From assembly GCA_949288415.1 (NCBI GenBank), contig CASEKE010000044.1, positions 1 through 41,232 on the forward strand: a DNA stretch of 41,232 bases. Direction: 5' to 3'. This document shows positions 23,351-32,673 of this stretch, piece after piece. The notes below the pieces were generated by a model. That model was not told the DNA's origin. It saw only the letters and a program-made list of their open reading frames with translations, and made no database searches. The DNA is from an uncultured Spirochaetales bacterium. GTDB lineage: Bacteria; Spirochaetota; Spirochaetia; Sphaerochaetales; Sphaerochaetaceae. Within the stretch, counting starts at the first letter, position 1, and every line of letters begins with the position of its first letter. Made by a program: the position numbers and the translations under genes.

Positions 23351-24876
23351 ACCCCACCTCCGTCGCCGAATGAAGCCTCCGCCGCTGCGACGGCAAGCTC
23401 AAAGCTCTGGAAAGCATCCACGATGCTCGAACATTCGAAATGCCAGCTTCCTCCGTTCTCGATCACGAAGCTCCGTTCCATGTTTTCGATCTGCGATGCG
23501 ATATCGTCCCTGCCGTCCTTGAATATGACGACGAATTCGTCGCCCTTCCTATACGCCTCAAGGCCCTCGCGTTTTATTGTATCGGAAAGGGATATGAGCA
23601 ACCGATCGCGGAACCTGTGTCCATACCGGTCGGCCGCTCCTTTCAGATCCACGATTCTCAGCACCACCACTTTCGTGCCTGCTCCAGTACATTCCGCATA
23701 GAGCCCCTCGAGCCCGCGTTCGTTGCCGAGGCCGGTCAGGGCATCGGTGCTCGTCCTCTTCTCCAACGTCGACAGTCTGACCATGTCCACGTTGCTTCTC
23801 GCATATGCGAAAAGAAGCTCGAACACGCTCCGGATCGAAGCGAACGAAAGAGGAAGAAAGAACAGGATTACCATAGGCCTTTCGAAAAGACCGGTGCAGA
23901 ACCTTGTCAGAAGCATGAAGAACGAGAACGCGATCGGAATCATTATGGACAAATCACGACGACGTTTGACATAGCGGAATGCATATGCGAGGAAAAGTAC
24001 GGCATCATAGAACAAAAGCAGGGTCGCAAGTCTCCGCAGAGGCATCGAGAAACACCAGAGAATGCCGAAAAAGGACGGAACGAGCGAAAGTACATAGAAG
24101 CATCTGTCGGATCTCGAATCGTCTTTCAGCTGCAGCATCATCGGAAAGAGCGAGAGAGCAAGTATCGTCCCGTTGGCGAAGACGTTTCCTCCGACATGCC
24201 GCAACATATCCTGCGGTATGCTGCAGAAAAGAAGGAGAGATGACGAGAGGAATTCGACCGACACGGAGATGTAGTTGCCCACGTCGTGCTTGGCAAACGG
24301 GATGAACAGGAACATCGCGATCGAAGAAAGAAGCATCATCACGGACAGCAGGGAGAACGGCTTGTAGAAATCTCCCGTCGCATGGGCAAGATCGCTGGAG
24401 GACCCTATGATCGGCTTCGGGAAATACCATGACATGTGCGGCATGTCCGTCCTGAACATATTGACGGTAACTTCCGCTCCGCTGTCAGATGAGGAAAGCG
24501 GTACGAAGATCCGCCTCGCATAAGGCAACAGCGAGCTTTGGTCATCGAATTCCCTCGCCCGGGGCTGTCCGTCGACGAGGATCTCGGCGCCGGCATTCCA
24601 TACAGCTATGAGCATATCGTCGTCCTCCCCGATGTCGGGAAGGGTAAAAACGATCGACGCCCTATCGTCCAGATCGTAGGCCGGAACGAACTTGGGAAGC
24701 ACGATATCCTCGCCACGGAACCGAGCGGATACGACATATTCGACGTCGTTCCCGTCGGGATAGTCATAGTCCATGTACGACGCGGCTATGCAGATCACGA
24801 CAAGCAGAAGGACGGATGTCAGAAGAGAGGCGAAGATGAATCTCCGGAACCTGTCGACTGCAGTTGAGACATCCAT
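23347..24876 (-). CDS. 7TMR-type GGDEF protein with degenerate KGDEF motif
   Basis: A 509-residue paralogue of the next gene, with the same layout. A first membrane helix (about 13-33) precedes an extracytoplasmic beta-rich domain with DDDMLIAVWNAGAEILVDGQ. Seven hydrophobic helices follow (about 185-370), then a GGDEF-type domain starting at DALTGLGNERG. The signature motif is AYRKGDEFVV: the first glycine is replaced by lysine. In the metal-binding strand, RIVDLKGAADRYGH keeps its aspartate. Loss of that glycine normally harms GTP binding, so it may be a sensor or dimerisation partner rather than a cyclase. Some variant motifs are active, so activity cannot be ruled out. The start at 24876 follows GGGGGT. 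An open frame extends upstream to 24996 into ybaK without family similarity. The stop overlaps the paralogue's start by 4 bp. Confidence 0.78.
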   Translation of the reverse strand: MDVSTAVDRFRRFIFASLLTSVLLLVVICIAASYMDYDYPDGNDVEYVVSARFRGEDIVLPKFVPAYDLDDRASIVFTLPDIGEDDDMLIAVWNAGAEILVDGQPRAREFDDQSSLLPYARRIFVPLSSSDSGAEVTVNMFRTDMPHMSWYFPKPIIGSSSDLAHATGDFYKPFSLLSVMMLLSSIAMFLFIPFAKHDVGNYISVSVEFLSSSLLLFCSIPQDMLRHVGGNVFANGTILALSLFPMMLQLKDDSRSDRCFYVLSLVPSFFGILWCFSMPLRRLATLLLFYDAVLFLAYAFRYVKRRRDLSIMIPIAFSFFMLLTRFCTGLFERPMVILFFLPLSFASIRSVFELLFAYARSNVDMVRLSTLEKRTSTDALTGLGNERGLEGLYAECTGAGTKVVVLRIVDLKGAADRYGHRFRDRLLISLSDTIKREGLEAYRKGDEFVVIFKDGRDDIASQIENMERSFVIENGGSWHFECSSIVDAFQSFELAVAAAEASFGDGGGV

Positions 24877-24943
24877 AAAACACGTACCCCCATCGCAGAT
24901 TCTATCATCGCGAACGACAAAGAGGCAAGATGCGTCTCGATAT

Positions 24944-25429
24944 TCAGATGGCGTCCCGGACAAGATCGGCAAGGGTGTAATCCACGACTTTAGCAAGATC
25001 CTCGAAGGCTATCTCGACCTGCATTCCTACCTTCCCCGCAGAGAACGCTATCCTGTCAAAGAGCATCGCCGTCTCGTCGAAGAAGGTTCTGAAAGCCTTC
25101 TTCATACCGATAGGCGAACATCCTCCGTGCACATAGCCGGTAAGCGGCAGAAGTTCCTTCTGCTTCACCATCTCGATATCCTTGACGCCTGCGGCCCTGG
25201 CTGCCTTTCTCAGATCCAGCTCGCATCCCACAGGAATGACGAACACGAAATGCTCGCCGTCCCTTCCGTCTACGGTCACCAGGGTCTTGAAGCACATGTC
25301 AGGATCCAGTCCGAGTCTGCAGGCTATCTCGAGCCCCGAAAGCACGTCCCCGTTCTCGTATTCCCGGACGACGTACTCCACCTTGTGCTGTTCAAGAATC
25401 CTCATTGCATTTGTCTTGTTCTCTTTCAT
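24944..25429 (-). CDS. ybaK: YbaK/EbsC-type aminoacyl-tRNA deacylase
   Basis: A 161-residue cytoplasmic editing hydrolase that clears mischarged tRNA, typically Cys-tRNA(Pro). The YbaK fold is shown by DPDMCFKTLVTVDG (about 37-50), the family FKTL core, and GYVHGGCSPIGMKK near 98-111, the characteristic GGxSPxG segment with serine. The start at 25429 is set by AAAAGG 7 nt upstream; an extended -10, TGGTATCAT, lies before it. The open frame further upstream runs antisense to yidD and is not used. It is divergent from yidD by 30 bp. A 67-bp gap separates it from the tandem GGDEF genes, so co-transcription is possible but not certain. Confidence 0.88.
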   Translation of the reverse strand: MKENKTNAMRILEQHKVEYVVREYENGDVLSGLEIACRLGLDPDMCFKTLVTVDGRDGEHFVFVIPVGCELDLRKAARAAGVKDIEMVKQKELLPLTGYVHGGCSPIGMKKAFRTFFDETAMLFDRIAFSAGKVGMQVEIAFEDLAKVVDYTLADLVRDAI

Positions 25430-25444
25430 GTCACGGCCTTTTGA

Positions 25445-25453
25445 TGATACCAT
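25445..25453 (+). promoter_or_regulatory. Extended -10 element placing the yidD start at +1
   Basis: TGATACCAT (25445-25453): TG, one base, then TACCAT. Last base plus seven is 25460, the first yidD ATG. The divergent ybaK extended -10 occupies the same bases on the other strand. Confidence 0.35.
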
Positions 25454-25459
25454 CAGCAT

Positions 25460-25816
25460 ATGATGAAGTTGCTGAGGGAAATATATCTCATTCCTGTCCA
25501 TCTGTACAGGTGGATTCTCAGTCCTCTCAAGGGAGGGCCGTGCTGCCGCTATACGCCGTCCTGCTCGACATATTTCCTCGAAGCAGTGAAAAAGCACGGC
25601 ATAGCGAAAGGAACCATCCTGGGACTTTCGAGGCTGTCCCGCTGCAGCAACTTTTTCTGGGGAGGGAACGATCCTGTACCCGATGTGTTTTCCTTCAGAA
25701 GTATAAGGGAGAACTACATTCTCTTCAGAAAGCCTCCTAGAGGCTTCTGGTCACGCTTTCGACGAAAGAAAAGAGAACCTTCATCGCATTCTCGTTGTAC
25801 CCGCCCTCAGGAATGA
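25460..25816 (+). CDS. yidD: Membrane protein insertion efficiency factor YidD, extended
   Basis: A 118-residue small membrane-associated factor that aids YidC-dependent insertion. The DUF37/YidD core is clear: REIYLIPVHLYRWILSPLKG, then CRYTPSCSTYFLEAVKKHG, and GLSRLSRCSNFFWGGNDPVP. Three cysteines are in family positions. Typical members have about 70-90 residues; here a basic tail (FRRKKREPSSHSRCTRPQE) extends it. That tail is read antisense to the last 80 bp of udk, so it may be an accidental read-through rather than a selected domain. Its usual genomic neighbours (rnpA, yidC) are not here. There is no ribosome-binding site; a TGATACCAT box predicts a leaderless start at 25460. Confidence 0.88.
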   Translation: MMKLLREIYLIPVHLYRWILSPLKGGPCCRYTPSCSTYFLEAVKKHGIAKGTILGLSRLSRCSNFFWGGNDPVPDVFSFRSIRENYILFRKPPRGFWSRFRRKKREPSSHSRCTRPQE

Positions 25817-26351
25817 TGAGGTCCGCGAACTCCTTCGTAGGCTCGACAAAATTGTAGTGCCCTGGGCGAACAACGTTCATGTACTGCTCGATGACCGATT
25901 CCATAGTCCTTCCGCGCTCGACTATGTCCCTTTTCAGGCGTCTTATGAACCTGATGTCCGGCGGCGTCTCCACGTAGATTTTCAGATCCAGCAGATTCCT
26001 TATCCTTTCGTCGTAGAGCACCATCAGACCGTCGACTATTATCAGTTTCTTAGGTTCCAGCCGGACGAACTCAGCCTTTCTGGAATGCGTCTTGAAATCG
26101 TACTGGGGCATCATGGTCGGTCTGCCGTTCTTGAGATCGTCGAGATTGTCGAGCATCAGATCCATGTCGAATGCACCGGGCTGGTCGAAGTTGACGCTGG
26201 TTATAGTCTCGTTCGTGACCTCCGGAGCGCTCTTGTAATAATTATCCTGGGCGATAAGCAGACATTCGGGACTTGCCTGCTCGATCCTCTTCACGACTGT
26301 GCTCTTTCCGCTTCCGGACCCGCCGGTTATCCCGATGAGCTTTACCGTCAT
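25737..26351 (-). CDS. udk: Uridine/cytidine kinase
   Basis: A 204-residue pyrimidine-salvage enzyme that phosphorylates uridine or cytidine. Walker A is GITGGSGSGKSTV (about 7-19). NYYKSAPEVTNE and NFDQPGAFDMDLML near 55-70 are the nucleoside-binding signatures, with PQYDFKTHSRK (about 83). KLIIVDGLMVLYDERI (about 103) and RRLKRDIVERGRTMESVIEQY near 135 complete the kinase. It starts with ATGA overlapping the galM stop and is the last gene of ftsH-lepA-galM-udk. The 3' end overlaps yidD on the other strand by 80 bp, and no terminator is visible there. Confidence 0.95.
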   Translation of the reverse strand: MTVKLIGITGGSGSGKSTVVKRIEQASPECLLIAQDNYYKSAPEVTNETITSVNFDQPGAFDMDLMLDNLDDLKNGRPTMMPQYDFKTHSRKAEFVRLEPKKLIIVDGLMVLYDERIRNLLDLKIYVETPPDIRFIRRLKRDIVERGRTMESVIEQYMNVVRPGHYNFVEPTKEFADLIIPEGGYNENAMKVLFSFVESVTRSL

Positions 26352-27301
26352 CTCTTCTCCTCCAGCCTATATGTCGTAGTCGCTCTCCATATCGCACCGG
26401 CAATCGTATATGCGCCCTCGAACGAAGGATGGTTTACAAAGTCCGGATAGTAGCTGGTTTCAATGGCAAAACCGTCAAAAGCGCCGTACGGCCGGCCGTC
26501 CTTCCCCGCAAGATCCGAAGAAAGGAACTCGCCGGTATAAAGCTGGAACGCAGGTAGGGTCGTTCTCATGCTCAGTACAAGACCGTCCTTCTCCGCCGTG
26601 AGTACGCTGTCCTCGTCAAGAACGAAGCAGGTGTCGTAAGCTCCGTTTCTCCTCTCCCCTATGCGATGCGGAGAGGAAAAGTCGAAGTCGGTGCCGGCCG
26701 TCCCGCAAAGGCCTGTCGGGATGAGCTCTCCGTCCGTCGCCACGTAATTGCTGGCAGAGAATCTCAGGACGGTATTCCTCACATCTCCTCCTCCGAGGTT
26801 GAAATAGGCATGGTTGGTGACGTTCACAGGACACTTCCTGTCGCTCGTCACCTGGTAATCGATCGTCAGTTCCCCCTCTTCCGAGAGAAAGTAGGTAGCC
26901 ATGACTTCGTGGGTCTGGTCGAACCCGCCCTTAGGACCGGATATGAGGGAAAGCGTCACGGACGCGTCGGAATGCCCGGCAAGCATCCAATTCTCGGCCC
27001 CGAAGTTCTTCGTGCCCGAGTGGAGGCTGTTCTTCCCATCGTTTCTGTCGAGAACGTACTTTCTTCCGTCCAGCTCGAAGCAGGCTCCTGCGATCCTGTT
27101 GGCCACAGGACCGACCACTTGGCCCATGTATGCGTTCTGGCTGGCGTAACCTTCAAGGTCGTCGAAGCCGAGGACAACATCCCTGTCGCGGAGCTTGAAG
27201 CTCTGCAGCGTAGCACCGAGCGATAGGACGCTCGCACTGTACTCTCCGACGGCGATCGTATATCGGCTGACGCCGTCCTTCCAGTCCTCACAGATAAACA
27301 T
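26348..27301 (-). CDS. galM: Aldose 1-epimerase (galactose mutarotase)
   Basis: A 317-residue enzyme that interconverts alpha and beta anomers of aldoses such as galactose and glucose. Family marks are LGATLQSFKLRDRDVVLGFD near 29-48, GPVANRIAGACFELDG (about 61-76) with the Asn-Arg pair, and the substrate-binding region NVTNHAYFNLGG near 160 with its catalytic histidine. The C-terminus has QLYTGEFLSS and AFDGFAIETSYYPD, with the catalytic glutamate in the latter. Its ATG shares one base with the lepA stop (TAATG), and its stop overlaps the udk ATG. Position in a ribosome/protease operon suggests it is expressed constitutively rather than induced by a sugar. Confidence 0.93.
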   Translation of the reverse strand: MFICEDWKDGVSRYTIAVGEYSASVLSLGATLQSFKLRDRDVVLGFDDLEGYASQNAYMGQVVGPVANRIAGACFELDGRKYVLDRNDGKNSLHSGTKNFGAENWMLAGHSDASVTLSLISGPKGGFDQTHEVMATYFLSEEGELTIDYQVTSDRKCPVNVTNHAYFNLGGGDVRNTVLRFSASNYVATDGELIPTGLCGTAGTDFDFSSPHRIGERRNGAYDTCFVLDEDSVLTAEKDGLVLSMRTTLPAFQLYTGEFLSSDLAGKDGRPYGAFDGFAIETSYYPDFVNHPSFEGAYTIAGAIWRATTTYRLEEKR

Positions 27302-29109
27302 TACTCATCATCCTCCGTCTTAAGGACAGCAAGGAAGGCAGACTGCGGAATCTCGACATTTCCGACCATCTTCATCCTCTTCTTTCCTTCCTTCTGCTTT
27401 TCCAGCAACTTTCTCTTTCTTGATATGTCTCCACCGTAGCACTTGGCGGTCACATCCTTGCGGAATGCGTTCACCGTCTCGCGTGCGATTATCTGACCGC
27501 CGATCGCGGCTTGGATCGGGATCTTGAACTGCTGACGCGGTATCTCGTCCTTCAGCCTCTCGCAGACGACCCTGCCGCGGGCCTGTGCATTCTGGCGGAA
27601 CACGAGCTGCGAAAGCGCGTCGACGCTCTCGCCGTTCACGAGAATATCCAGCCTTACCAGATCGGTCTTCTTGTGTCCGATGACGGAATAGTCGAAGCTC
27701 GCATAGCCTCTGGATACCGACTTGAGCCGATCGTAGAACTCGAACAGCACCTCGGCAAGAGGCATCTCGTATATGAGTTCCACCCGCTTCTCGTCCAAAT
27801 AGTTCATTGCGCTCTGTATACCGCGCTTCTCCATGCAGAGACTTATTATCGGGCCGACGTACTGTGTAGGAGTTATGATGGAAGCGGAGATGTAAGGTTC
27901 CTCGGCATAGTCCACGCGCATCGGATCCGGATATTCGAGCGGATTGTCGATCTGGAGGACCTCCCCGTTTCTCATATGCACTATGTATCTTACCGACGGA
28001 CTCGTGAAGACTATCGACAGATCGAATTCCCTCTCAATGCGCTCCTGGATGACCTCGAGATGCAGAAGGCCGAGAAAACCGCACCTGAAGCCGGAGCCGA
28101 GAGCTGCGGAGTTGTCTTTCTCGTATACAAGCGAGGCATCGTTCAGCTTCAGGCGCTCGATCGCCGCCTGTAGTTCCTCATAGTCGTTCGTATCAACCGG
28201 ATAGATCGAGGAGAAGACGACAGGCTTGACTTCCTTGAAACCCTCGAGAGGCTCGGGTGCGGGATCGGCCTTCAACGTGACCGTGTCTCCTACCCTTATG
28301 TCCGATATCGTCTTGATTCCTGCGATGAAGTATCCCACGTCTCCGGCGGAAAGCCTTCCTGTGCTGGAAAGCGTGAGCTTGAATACTCCGCAATCCTCGA
28401 CCTTGTATTCGGCGCCGGAATGCATGAAAACAATCTCGTCGCCGGTGGACAGCGTACCGTTGAAGATCCTGCAATGCACAATGACTCCGCGGTAGGGATC
28501 GTAATGGCTGTCGAATATCAGTGCCTCGAGCTTATCGGAATCGCTTCCGCTCGGAGCCGGAATGTATTCGACTATGGCCTCGAACAGATCGTCGACCCCC
28601 TCGCCGGTCTTTGCGGACACCTTTATGGCCATATCGGGATCAAGTCCGAGATCGTGGTCGATCTGATGGAGGCAGGACGGGATGTCCGCACTAGGAAGAT
28701 CTATCTTGTTTATGACAGGGATGATCTCCAGATTGTGTTCCATCGCCAGGTAGAGGTTCGCCAGCGTCTGCGCCTCGACCCCCTGGCTGGCATCTATCAG
28801 CAGAAGCGCACCCTCGCAGGACGATATCGCCCTGGATACCTCGTATGTGAAGTCCACATGCCCCGGAGTGTCGACGAGATTCAGCTCGTACTCCTTGCCG
28901 TCACGGGCCGTATACGGTATCGTGACCGCCTGGCTCTTTATGGTTATGCCCCTTTCTCTCTCGATGTCCATGTTGTCGAGAATCTGGGTCTGGGCGGGAC
29001 CGCGGCTGGTGACAAGACGAGCCCTCTCGATGAAGCGGTCGGCAAGAGTGCTCTTGCCATGGTCGATATGCGCTATGATGCAGAAATTTCTCTTTCTGGA
29101 AGTTTCCAA
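27301..29109 (-). CDS. lepA: Elongation factor 4
   Basis: A 602-residue ribosomal GTPase (EF4) involved in initiation, back-translocation and 30S maturation. The G motifs are intact: AHIDHGKSTL (about 13-22), RERGITIKSQA, DTPGHVDFTYE (about 78-88), NKID (about 134-137) and SAKTGEGVDDL. The family-specific C-terminal domain is seen in CYGGDISRKRKLLEKQKEGK near 560-580, and KMVGNVEIPQSAFLAVL follows. Start is TTG at 29109, one base after the ftsH stop; a GGAG stands 10 nt upstream in ftsH. Second gene of the ftsH operon. Confidence 0.97.
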   Translation of the reverse strand: METSRKRNFCIIAHIDHGKSTLADRFIERARLVTSRGPAQTQILDNMDIERERGITIKSQAVTIPYTARDGKEYELNLVDTPGHVDFTYEVSRAISSCEGALLLIDASQGVEAQTLANLYLAMEHNLEIIPVINKIDLPSADIPSCLHQIDHDLGLDPDMAIKVSAKTGEGVDDLFEAIVEYIPAPSGSDSDKLEALIFDSHYDPYRGVIVHCRIFNGTLSTGDEIVFMHSGAEYKVEDCGVFKLTLSSTGRLSAGDVGYFIAGIKTISDIRVGDTVTLKADPAPEPLEGFKEVKPVVFSSIYPVDTNDYEELQAAIERLKLNDASLVYEKDNSAALGSGFRCGFLGLLHLEVIQERIEREFDLSIVFTSPSVRYIVHMRNGEVLQIDNPLEYPDPMRVDYAEEPYISASIITPTQYVGPIISLCMEKRGIQSAMNYLDEKRVELIYEMPLAEVLFEFYDRLKSVSRGYASFDYSVIGHKKTDLVRLDILVNGESVDALSQLVFRQNAQARGRVVCERLKDEIPRQQFKIPIQAAIGGQIIARETVNAFRKDVTAKCYGGDISRKRKLLEKQKEGKKRMKMVGNVEIPQSAFLAVLKTEDDE

Positions 29110-29110
29110 C

Positions 29111-31237
29111 TTACTTGAGCTCCGTTACGTGCTTTACAGGCGGGAAGCCGAACATCTCCCTGATCTCGGCATCATCCAACGTCTCCTTCTCCACAAGGCG
29201 TTCGGTGAGCATTTCAAGCTGGTCTCTGTGCTCGGTGAGTATCCTCATGGTCTCGCCCATGCAACGCGAAAGGATCTTTCTGACCTCCTCGTCGATAAGC
29301 CGTGCGGTCTCTTCGGAGTAGTCCTTGTGCTGAGCGATCTCCCTCCCGAGGAATATCGGCTCGTCCCCGTTCGACGAGAGGTTTATGAATCCAAGGTCGC
29401 TCATGCCCCACTCCGTCACCATGCGTCTGGCGATCTCCGTGGCCTTCTGGTTGTCGTTGCTCGTCCCGGTCGTCGTGACGCCGTAGACGATCTTCTCGGC
29501 CGCATAGCCGCCCATGATCATCTTTATCAGATCCTCGAGCATGGTCTGGTTGCGGGAATAGACGTCCTTCTCAGGAAGGCTCATAGTAATTCCAAGTGCT
29601 CTTCCGTGCGGTATGATCGTGACCTTGTGCAGAGGATCGAGCGTCGAGAGATAGTAATGCAAGAGAGTGTGTCCGGACTCGTGGTATGCCGTGGCCTTCT
29701 TTTCCTCCAGCGTCATGAACCTGCTTTCCCTGGCTACGCCGAGAATGATCTTGTCACGGGCTTTCTCGAAGTCTTCCATGTTGACGGTCATGCGATTTGA
29801 CCGTGCGGCGAAAAGAGCGGCCTCGTTCACGAGGTTGGCAAGATCCGCACCGCTGGTACCGGGAGTCGCGCGTGCGATCCTTTCAAGATCGACGCTCTCC
29901 TCGAGATGAACCTTCCGAGTATGTATCCTGAGCACATCGAGCCTCTCCTGTACATCGGGCAGCTCGACGACGACCTGCCTGTCGAAGCGTCCAGGACGCA
30001 GCAGCGCCGGATCGAGAACGTCCGGTCTGTTGGTAGCCGCGATCACTATGATTCCGGGATCCGACGAGAAACCATCCATCTCGACGAGCATCTGGTTGAG
30101 AGTCTGCTCTCTTTCGTCATGGCCTCCACCGAGACCTGTTCCCCTTGCACGGCCGACGGCATCGAGCTCGTCTATGAAAAGTATGCATGGAGCATTCTTT
30201 CTCCCCTGCTCGAAGAGATCTCTGACTCTTGCAGCTCCCATTCCGACGAACATCTCGACGAAATCCGAACCGGATGTATGGAAGAAGCTGACTCCGGCTT
30301 CTCCTGCAACGGCGCGGGCGAGAAGAGTCTTTCCCGTTCCGGGAGGACCTACGAGAAGAACGCCCTTGGGGATTCTCGCACCTATCTTGACGAATCTGTC
30401 CGGATGCTTGAGGAAATCCACGACCTCTTCAAGCTCGTATTTGGCTTCCTTCTGGCCCGCCACGTCCTTGAACGTCACCTGCTTGGAGTTCTTGTCGTAC
30501 TTCTGGGCATGGCTCTTTCCGAAAGATCCCATCATCTTCTGTCCGCCCTGCGCTCCCGTCTGGCGGAAGATCATCACCATCATCACGATGAATATGATCC
30601 ATGGAACAAGCTGTAGGGCGATGTACCAGAACGGTGTGGGCTCGATTGCTCCGGACACGTCCACCCCGCCCTTTTTGAGCGTATCCATGAGGGTGATGTC
30701 CGAATACGGAATCCTCGTCTGCCCGACAAAACCATCCTTGGTGACAAACTCTATTCTCGACGAGTCGTAGATGTCCGCACTCGCGATGCTGCCGTTATCG
30801 ACCGCTCCGATGAACTCCGAATAACTGACTTCCTGCGCTCTGGTAACCGAAGTGTCGTTGAAGATCATGTATACAAACGATGCTATGAGAAGGACGAACA
30901 CGACCAATGCAAGCTTGTTCGGCTTGCCCCCCTTGAACTGGGGACCTTTCCCATCACCGCCTCCGGGAGCGCCCCAATAGCGGTACTCGTCGTAGACGTT
31001 CCTTTTCTTTTTTCCTTCCTTCTTGTCCGTAGGCCCTTTCTCGGGCTTTCCTTCAGGTTTTTCGGATGTTCCTTCAGTCCGGTCTCCGGCGGTGCTGTCT
31101 TTCGAACCTTCGTTCGGCTGCGATGGTTCGCCGCCCTTCGGAGCCTCCCCACCGGTCGTCTCCTCGGGTCCGGCGGAACTGCTTCCGTCAACCGGCTTTT
31201 CGATATCCTTGTCGTCTTTATTCTCAAGATTGTCCAT
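29111..31237 (-). CDS. ftsH: ATP-dependent zinc metalloprotease with long N-terminal extension
   Basis: Membrane-bound AAA protease that degrades misassembled membrane proteins and regulators. 708 residues. An unusual N-terminal stretch (about 1-105) is low-complexity, rich in Glu, Lys, Gly, Pro and Ser, and probably disordered. Transmembrane helices lie at about 108-126 and 203-224, with a periplasmic domain between them. The AAA domain has Walker A GPPGTGKT (about 297-304), Walker [10 protein letters not shown] (about 351-359) and the arginine region RPGRFDR. The zinc site is HESGH (about 519-523). First gene of ftsH-lepA-galM-udk. The start follows AAGGAA, with a TATATT box upstream near 31263. 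The 191 bp before it hold no gene; a weak hairpin (31347-31375) after tilS lacks a T-tract. Confidence 0.97.
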   Translation of the reverse strand: MDNLENKDDKDIEKPVDGSSSAGPEETTGGEAPKGGEPSQPNEGSKDSTAGDRTEGTSEKPEGKPEKGPTDKKEGKKKRNVYDEYRYWGAPGGGDGKGPQFKGGKPNKLALVVFVLLIASFVYMIFNDTSVTRAQEVSYSEFIGAVDNGSIASADIYDSSRIEFVTKDGFVGQTRIPYSDITLMDTLKKGGVDVSGAIEPTPFWYIALQLVPWIIFIVMMVMIFRQTGAQGGQKMMGSFGKSHAQKYDKNSKQVTFKDVAGQKEAKYELEEVVDFLKHPDRFVKIGARIPKGVLLVGPPGTGKTLLARAVAGEAGVSFFHTSGSDFVEMFVGMGAARVRDLFEQGRKNAPCILFIDELDAVGRARGTGLGGGHDEREQTLNQMLVEMDGFSSDPGIIVIAATNRPDVLDPALLRPGRFDRQVVVELPDVQERLDVLRIHTRKVHLEESVDLERIARATPGTSGADLANLVNEAALFAARSNRMTVNMEDFEKARDKIILGVARESRFMTLEEKKATAYHESGHTLLHYYLSTLDPLHKVTIIPHGRALGITMSLPEKDVYSRNQTMLEDLIKMIMGGYAAEKIVYGVTTTGTSNDNQKATEIARRMVTEWGMSDLGFINLSSNGDEPIFLGREIAQHKDYSEETARLIDEEVRKILSRCMGETMRILTEHRDQLEMLTERLVEKETLDDAEIREMFGFPPVKHVTELK

Positions 31238-31346
31238 TCAATACAATTCCTTATTTCTAACTTAATATAGCCTAAAGTTCCTGTTAAGGGAATAGAAACC
31301 GGATGCAACGTTTTCGCACGGGAGAGACTTCCGGGGCTCGAAAGAC

Positions 31347-31375
31347 CGGAAGCGACGGAGGCAGGAATGCTTCCG
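31347..31375 (-). other. Weak hairpin between tilS and ftsH
   Basis: CGGAAGC (31347-31353) and GCTTCCG (31369-31375), 7 bp with a 15-nt loop. On the minus strand it is followed by GTCTTTCG rather than a T-run, so termination after tilS is doubtful and tilS transcripts may run on into ftsH. Confidence 0.35.
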
Positions 31376-31428
31376 AGCGACTCGTTTCCGGGTTCCACAG
31401 ACCCCATAAAGCCGGAAATCAGGCCGAA

Positions 31429-32673
31429 TCACTCCACGGAGAGCGTATTTCCGCCACGCCCGAGCAAATCCTTCGACAACCTGTCGCGTCCTCCGTAAAG
31501 CCTAGAGAAGAAACATCTTATTCCAATCCTGTCCTCCAGCACGATGGAATAAGGGACATTGTTCTCCTTCTCCAGTTCGCGTACACTTTTCACCCCGTCC
31601 TTCAGTCTTATGACATCGCCTGCCAGAGCCGAACGCACGATTGCAGGCTTTTCAAGCTCGTCCAATGGAAGTCGAAGAAGTCCAGGATCGATGCTCCCGG
31701 CATCGATTGAAAGGTGGAAGAACGGATTTTCAGGGCAGTTTTCCAGACTGTATACGAAATCAGACCTTCGCGGGAAGAATCTGACCTCATCTCCCGCCTT
31801 CACGACGTGGAAAGAGAACGATCCTCTTCTGGGCCCCGATTCAATGAATGACTCTACGAGAAGAACTTCCTCGCGCTTCAGCCTCGAATGACCGGGAAGG
31901 TACGAGTTTGCCAGATAAATCGCCCTCTCTCTGGCAACCGGCGACGAAGAGAGGAACGACGAAAGAGGAAAAGACACGTACCGCACTCCGGCAAAGACGG
32001 GAATCGATTCCTCCTTCTTTCTGAGCTCGGCAAGATTCAGACCTATGCGCGAGATGATATTCTTCTCTTCCTGGCTCACGAGAGGCAGGAGATTGTGTCG
32101 GATGAAGTTGCGTCTGTACGAGTCGTCGCTGTTGGTGCTGTCCGAAGACCATTTCAGCCCCGCTTCGGCAAGATAGCCTTCAATGATGCGCTTGGGACAG
32201 AGAAGCAGAGGCCTGCATAGCCTTCCGTCCTCCATTCTGATTCCTTCGTATTTGTAGAAAGGACTTCCATCCAGCACTCGCATCAGAAAAGTCTCGACTT
32301 CGTCGTCCTGGTGGTGCGCAGTAAGGATATGGTCCGCATCTTCGGCAAAGAGCCGCTCGTATCTGAGAGCCCTCGCCGCGGCCTCCAGCCCGATCTTCCC
32401 GCTTTTTGCACGGTCTAGTACTTCGTTCCTGTCAAGACTGACTACCTTGAGAGGAATGCCGAACATGGCGCAATTGCTCCGGTTGAGGGCGATTTCGCGT
32501 CCGATTTCCTCGTCGTCCCTTATCCTGTGATTGACATAGACGGCCCTGGTTCTGTCATTCGGCAACAGGGAAAGCAGAGCAAGGGAGTCGGATCCTCCGG
32601 AAAAAGCGAGGACAAGACTACCGCTTTCAGGAACGGACAGCCGAGAAAGAATTTGCTCTCTGAATGACTGCAT
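31429..32673 (-). CDS. tilS: tRNA(Ile) lysidine synthetase
   Basis: Modifies C34 of the CAU-anticodon tRNA-Ile to lysidine with ATP, so that it decodes AUA. That codon is used often in this window, so the enzyme should be essential. 414 residues. The PP-loop is LAFSGGSDSLALLSLL (about 25-40). AVYVNHRIRDDEEIGREIAL and HILTAHHQDDEVETFLMRVL (about 117-136) are family signatures, the latter containing HHxDD. The C-terminal part has the usual domain, with ENNVPYSIVLEDRIGIRCFF. The start at 32673 follows GGGGAGG and lies 47 bp inside pth; an upstream in-frame ATG gives no similarity. Third gene of rplY-pth-tilS. Confidence 0.95.
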   Translation of the reverse strand: MQSFREQILSRLSVPESGSLVLAFSGGSDSLALLSLLPNDRTRAVYVNHRIRDDEEIGREIALNRSNCAMFGIPLKVVSLDRNEVLDRAKSGKIGLEAAARALRYERLFAEDADHILTAHHQDDEVETFLMRVLDGSPFYKYEGIRMEDGRLCRPLLLCPKRIIEGYLAEAGLKWSSDSTNSDDSYRRNFIRHNLLPLVSQEEKNIISRIGLNLAELRKKEESIPVFAGVRYVSFPLSSFLSSSPVARERAIYLANSYLPGHSRLKREEVLLVESFIESGPRRGSFSFHVVKAGDEVRFFPRRSDFVYSLENCPENPFFHLSIDAGSIDPGLLRLPLDELEKPAIVRSALAGDVIRLKDGVKSVRELEKENNVPYSIVLEDRIGIRCFFSRLYGGRDRLSKDLLGRGGNTLSVE

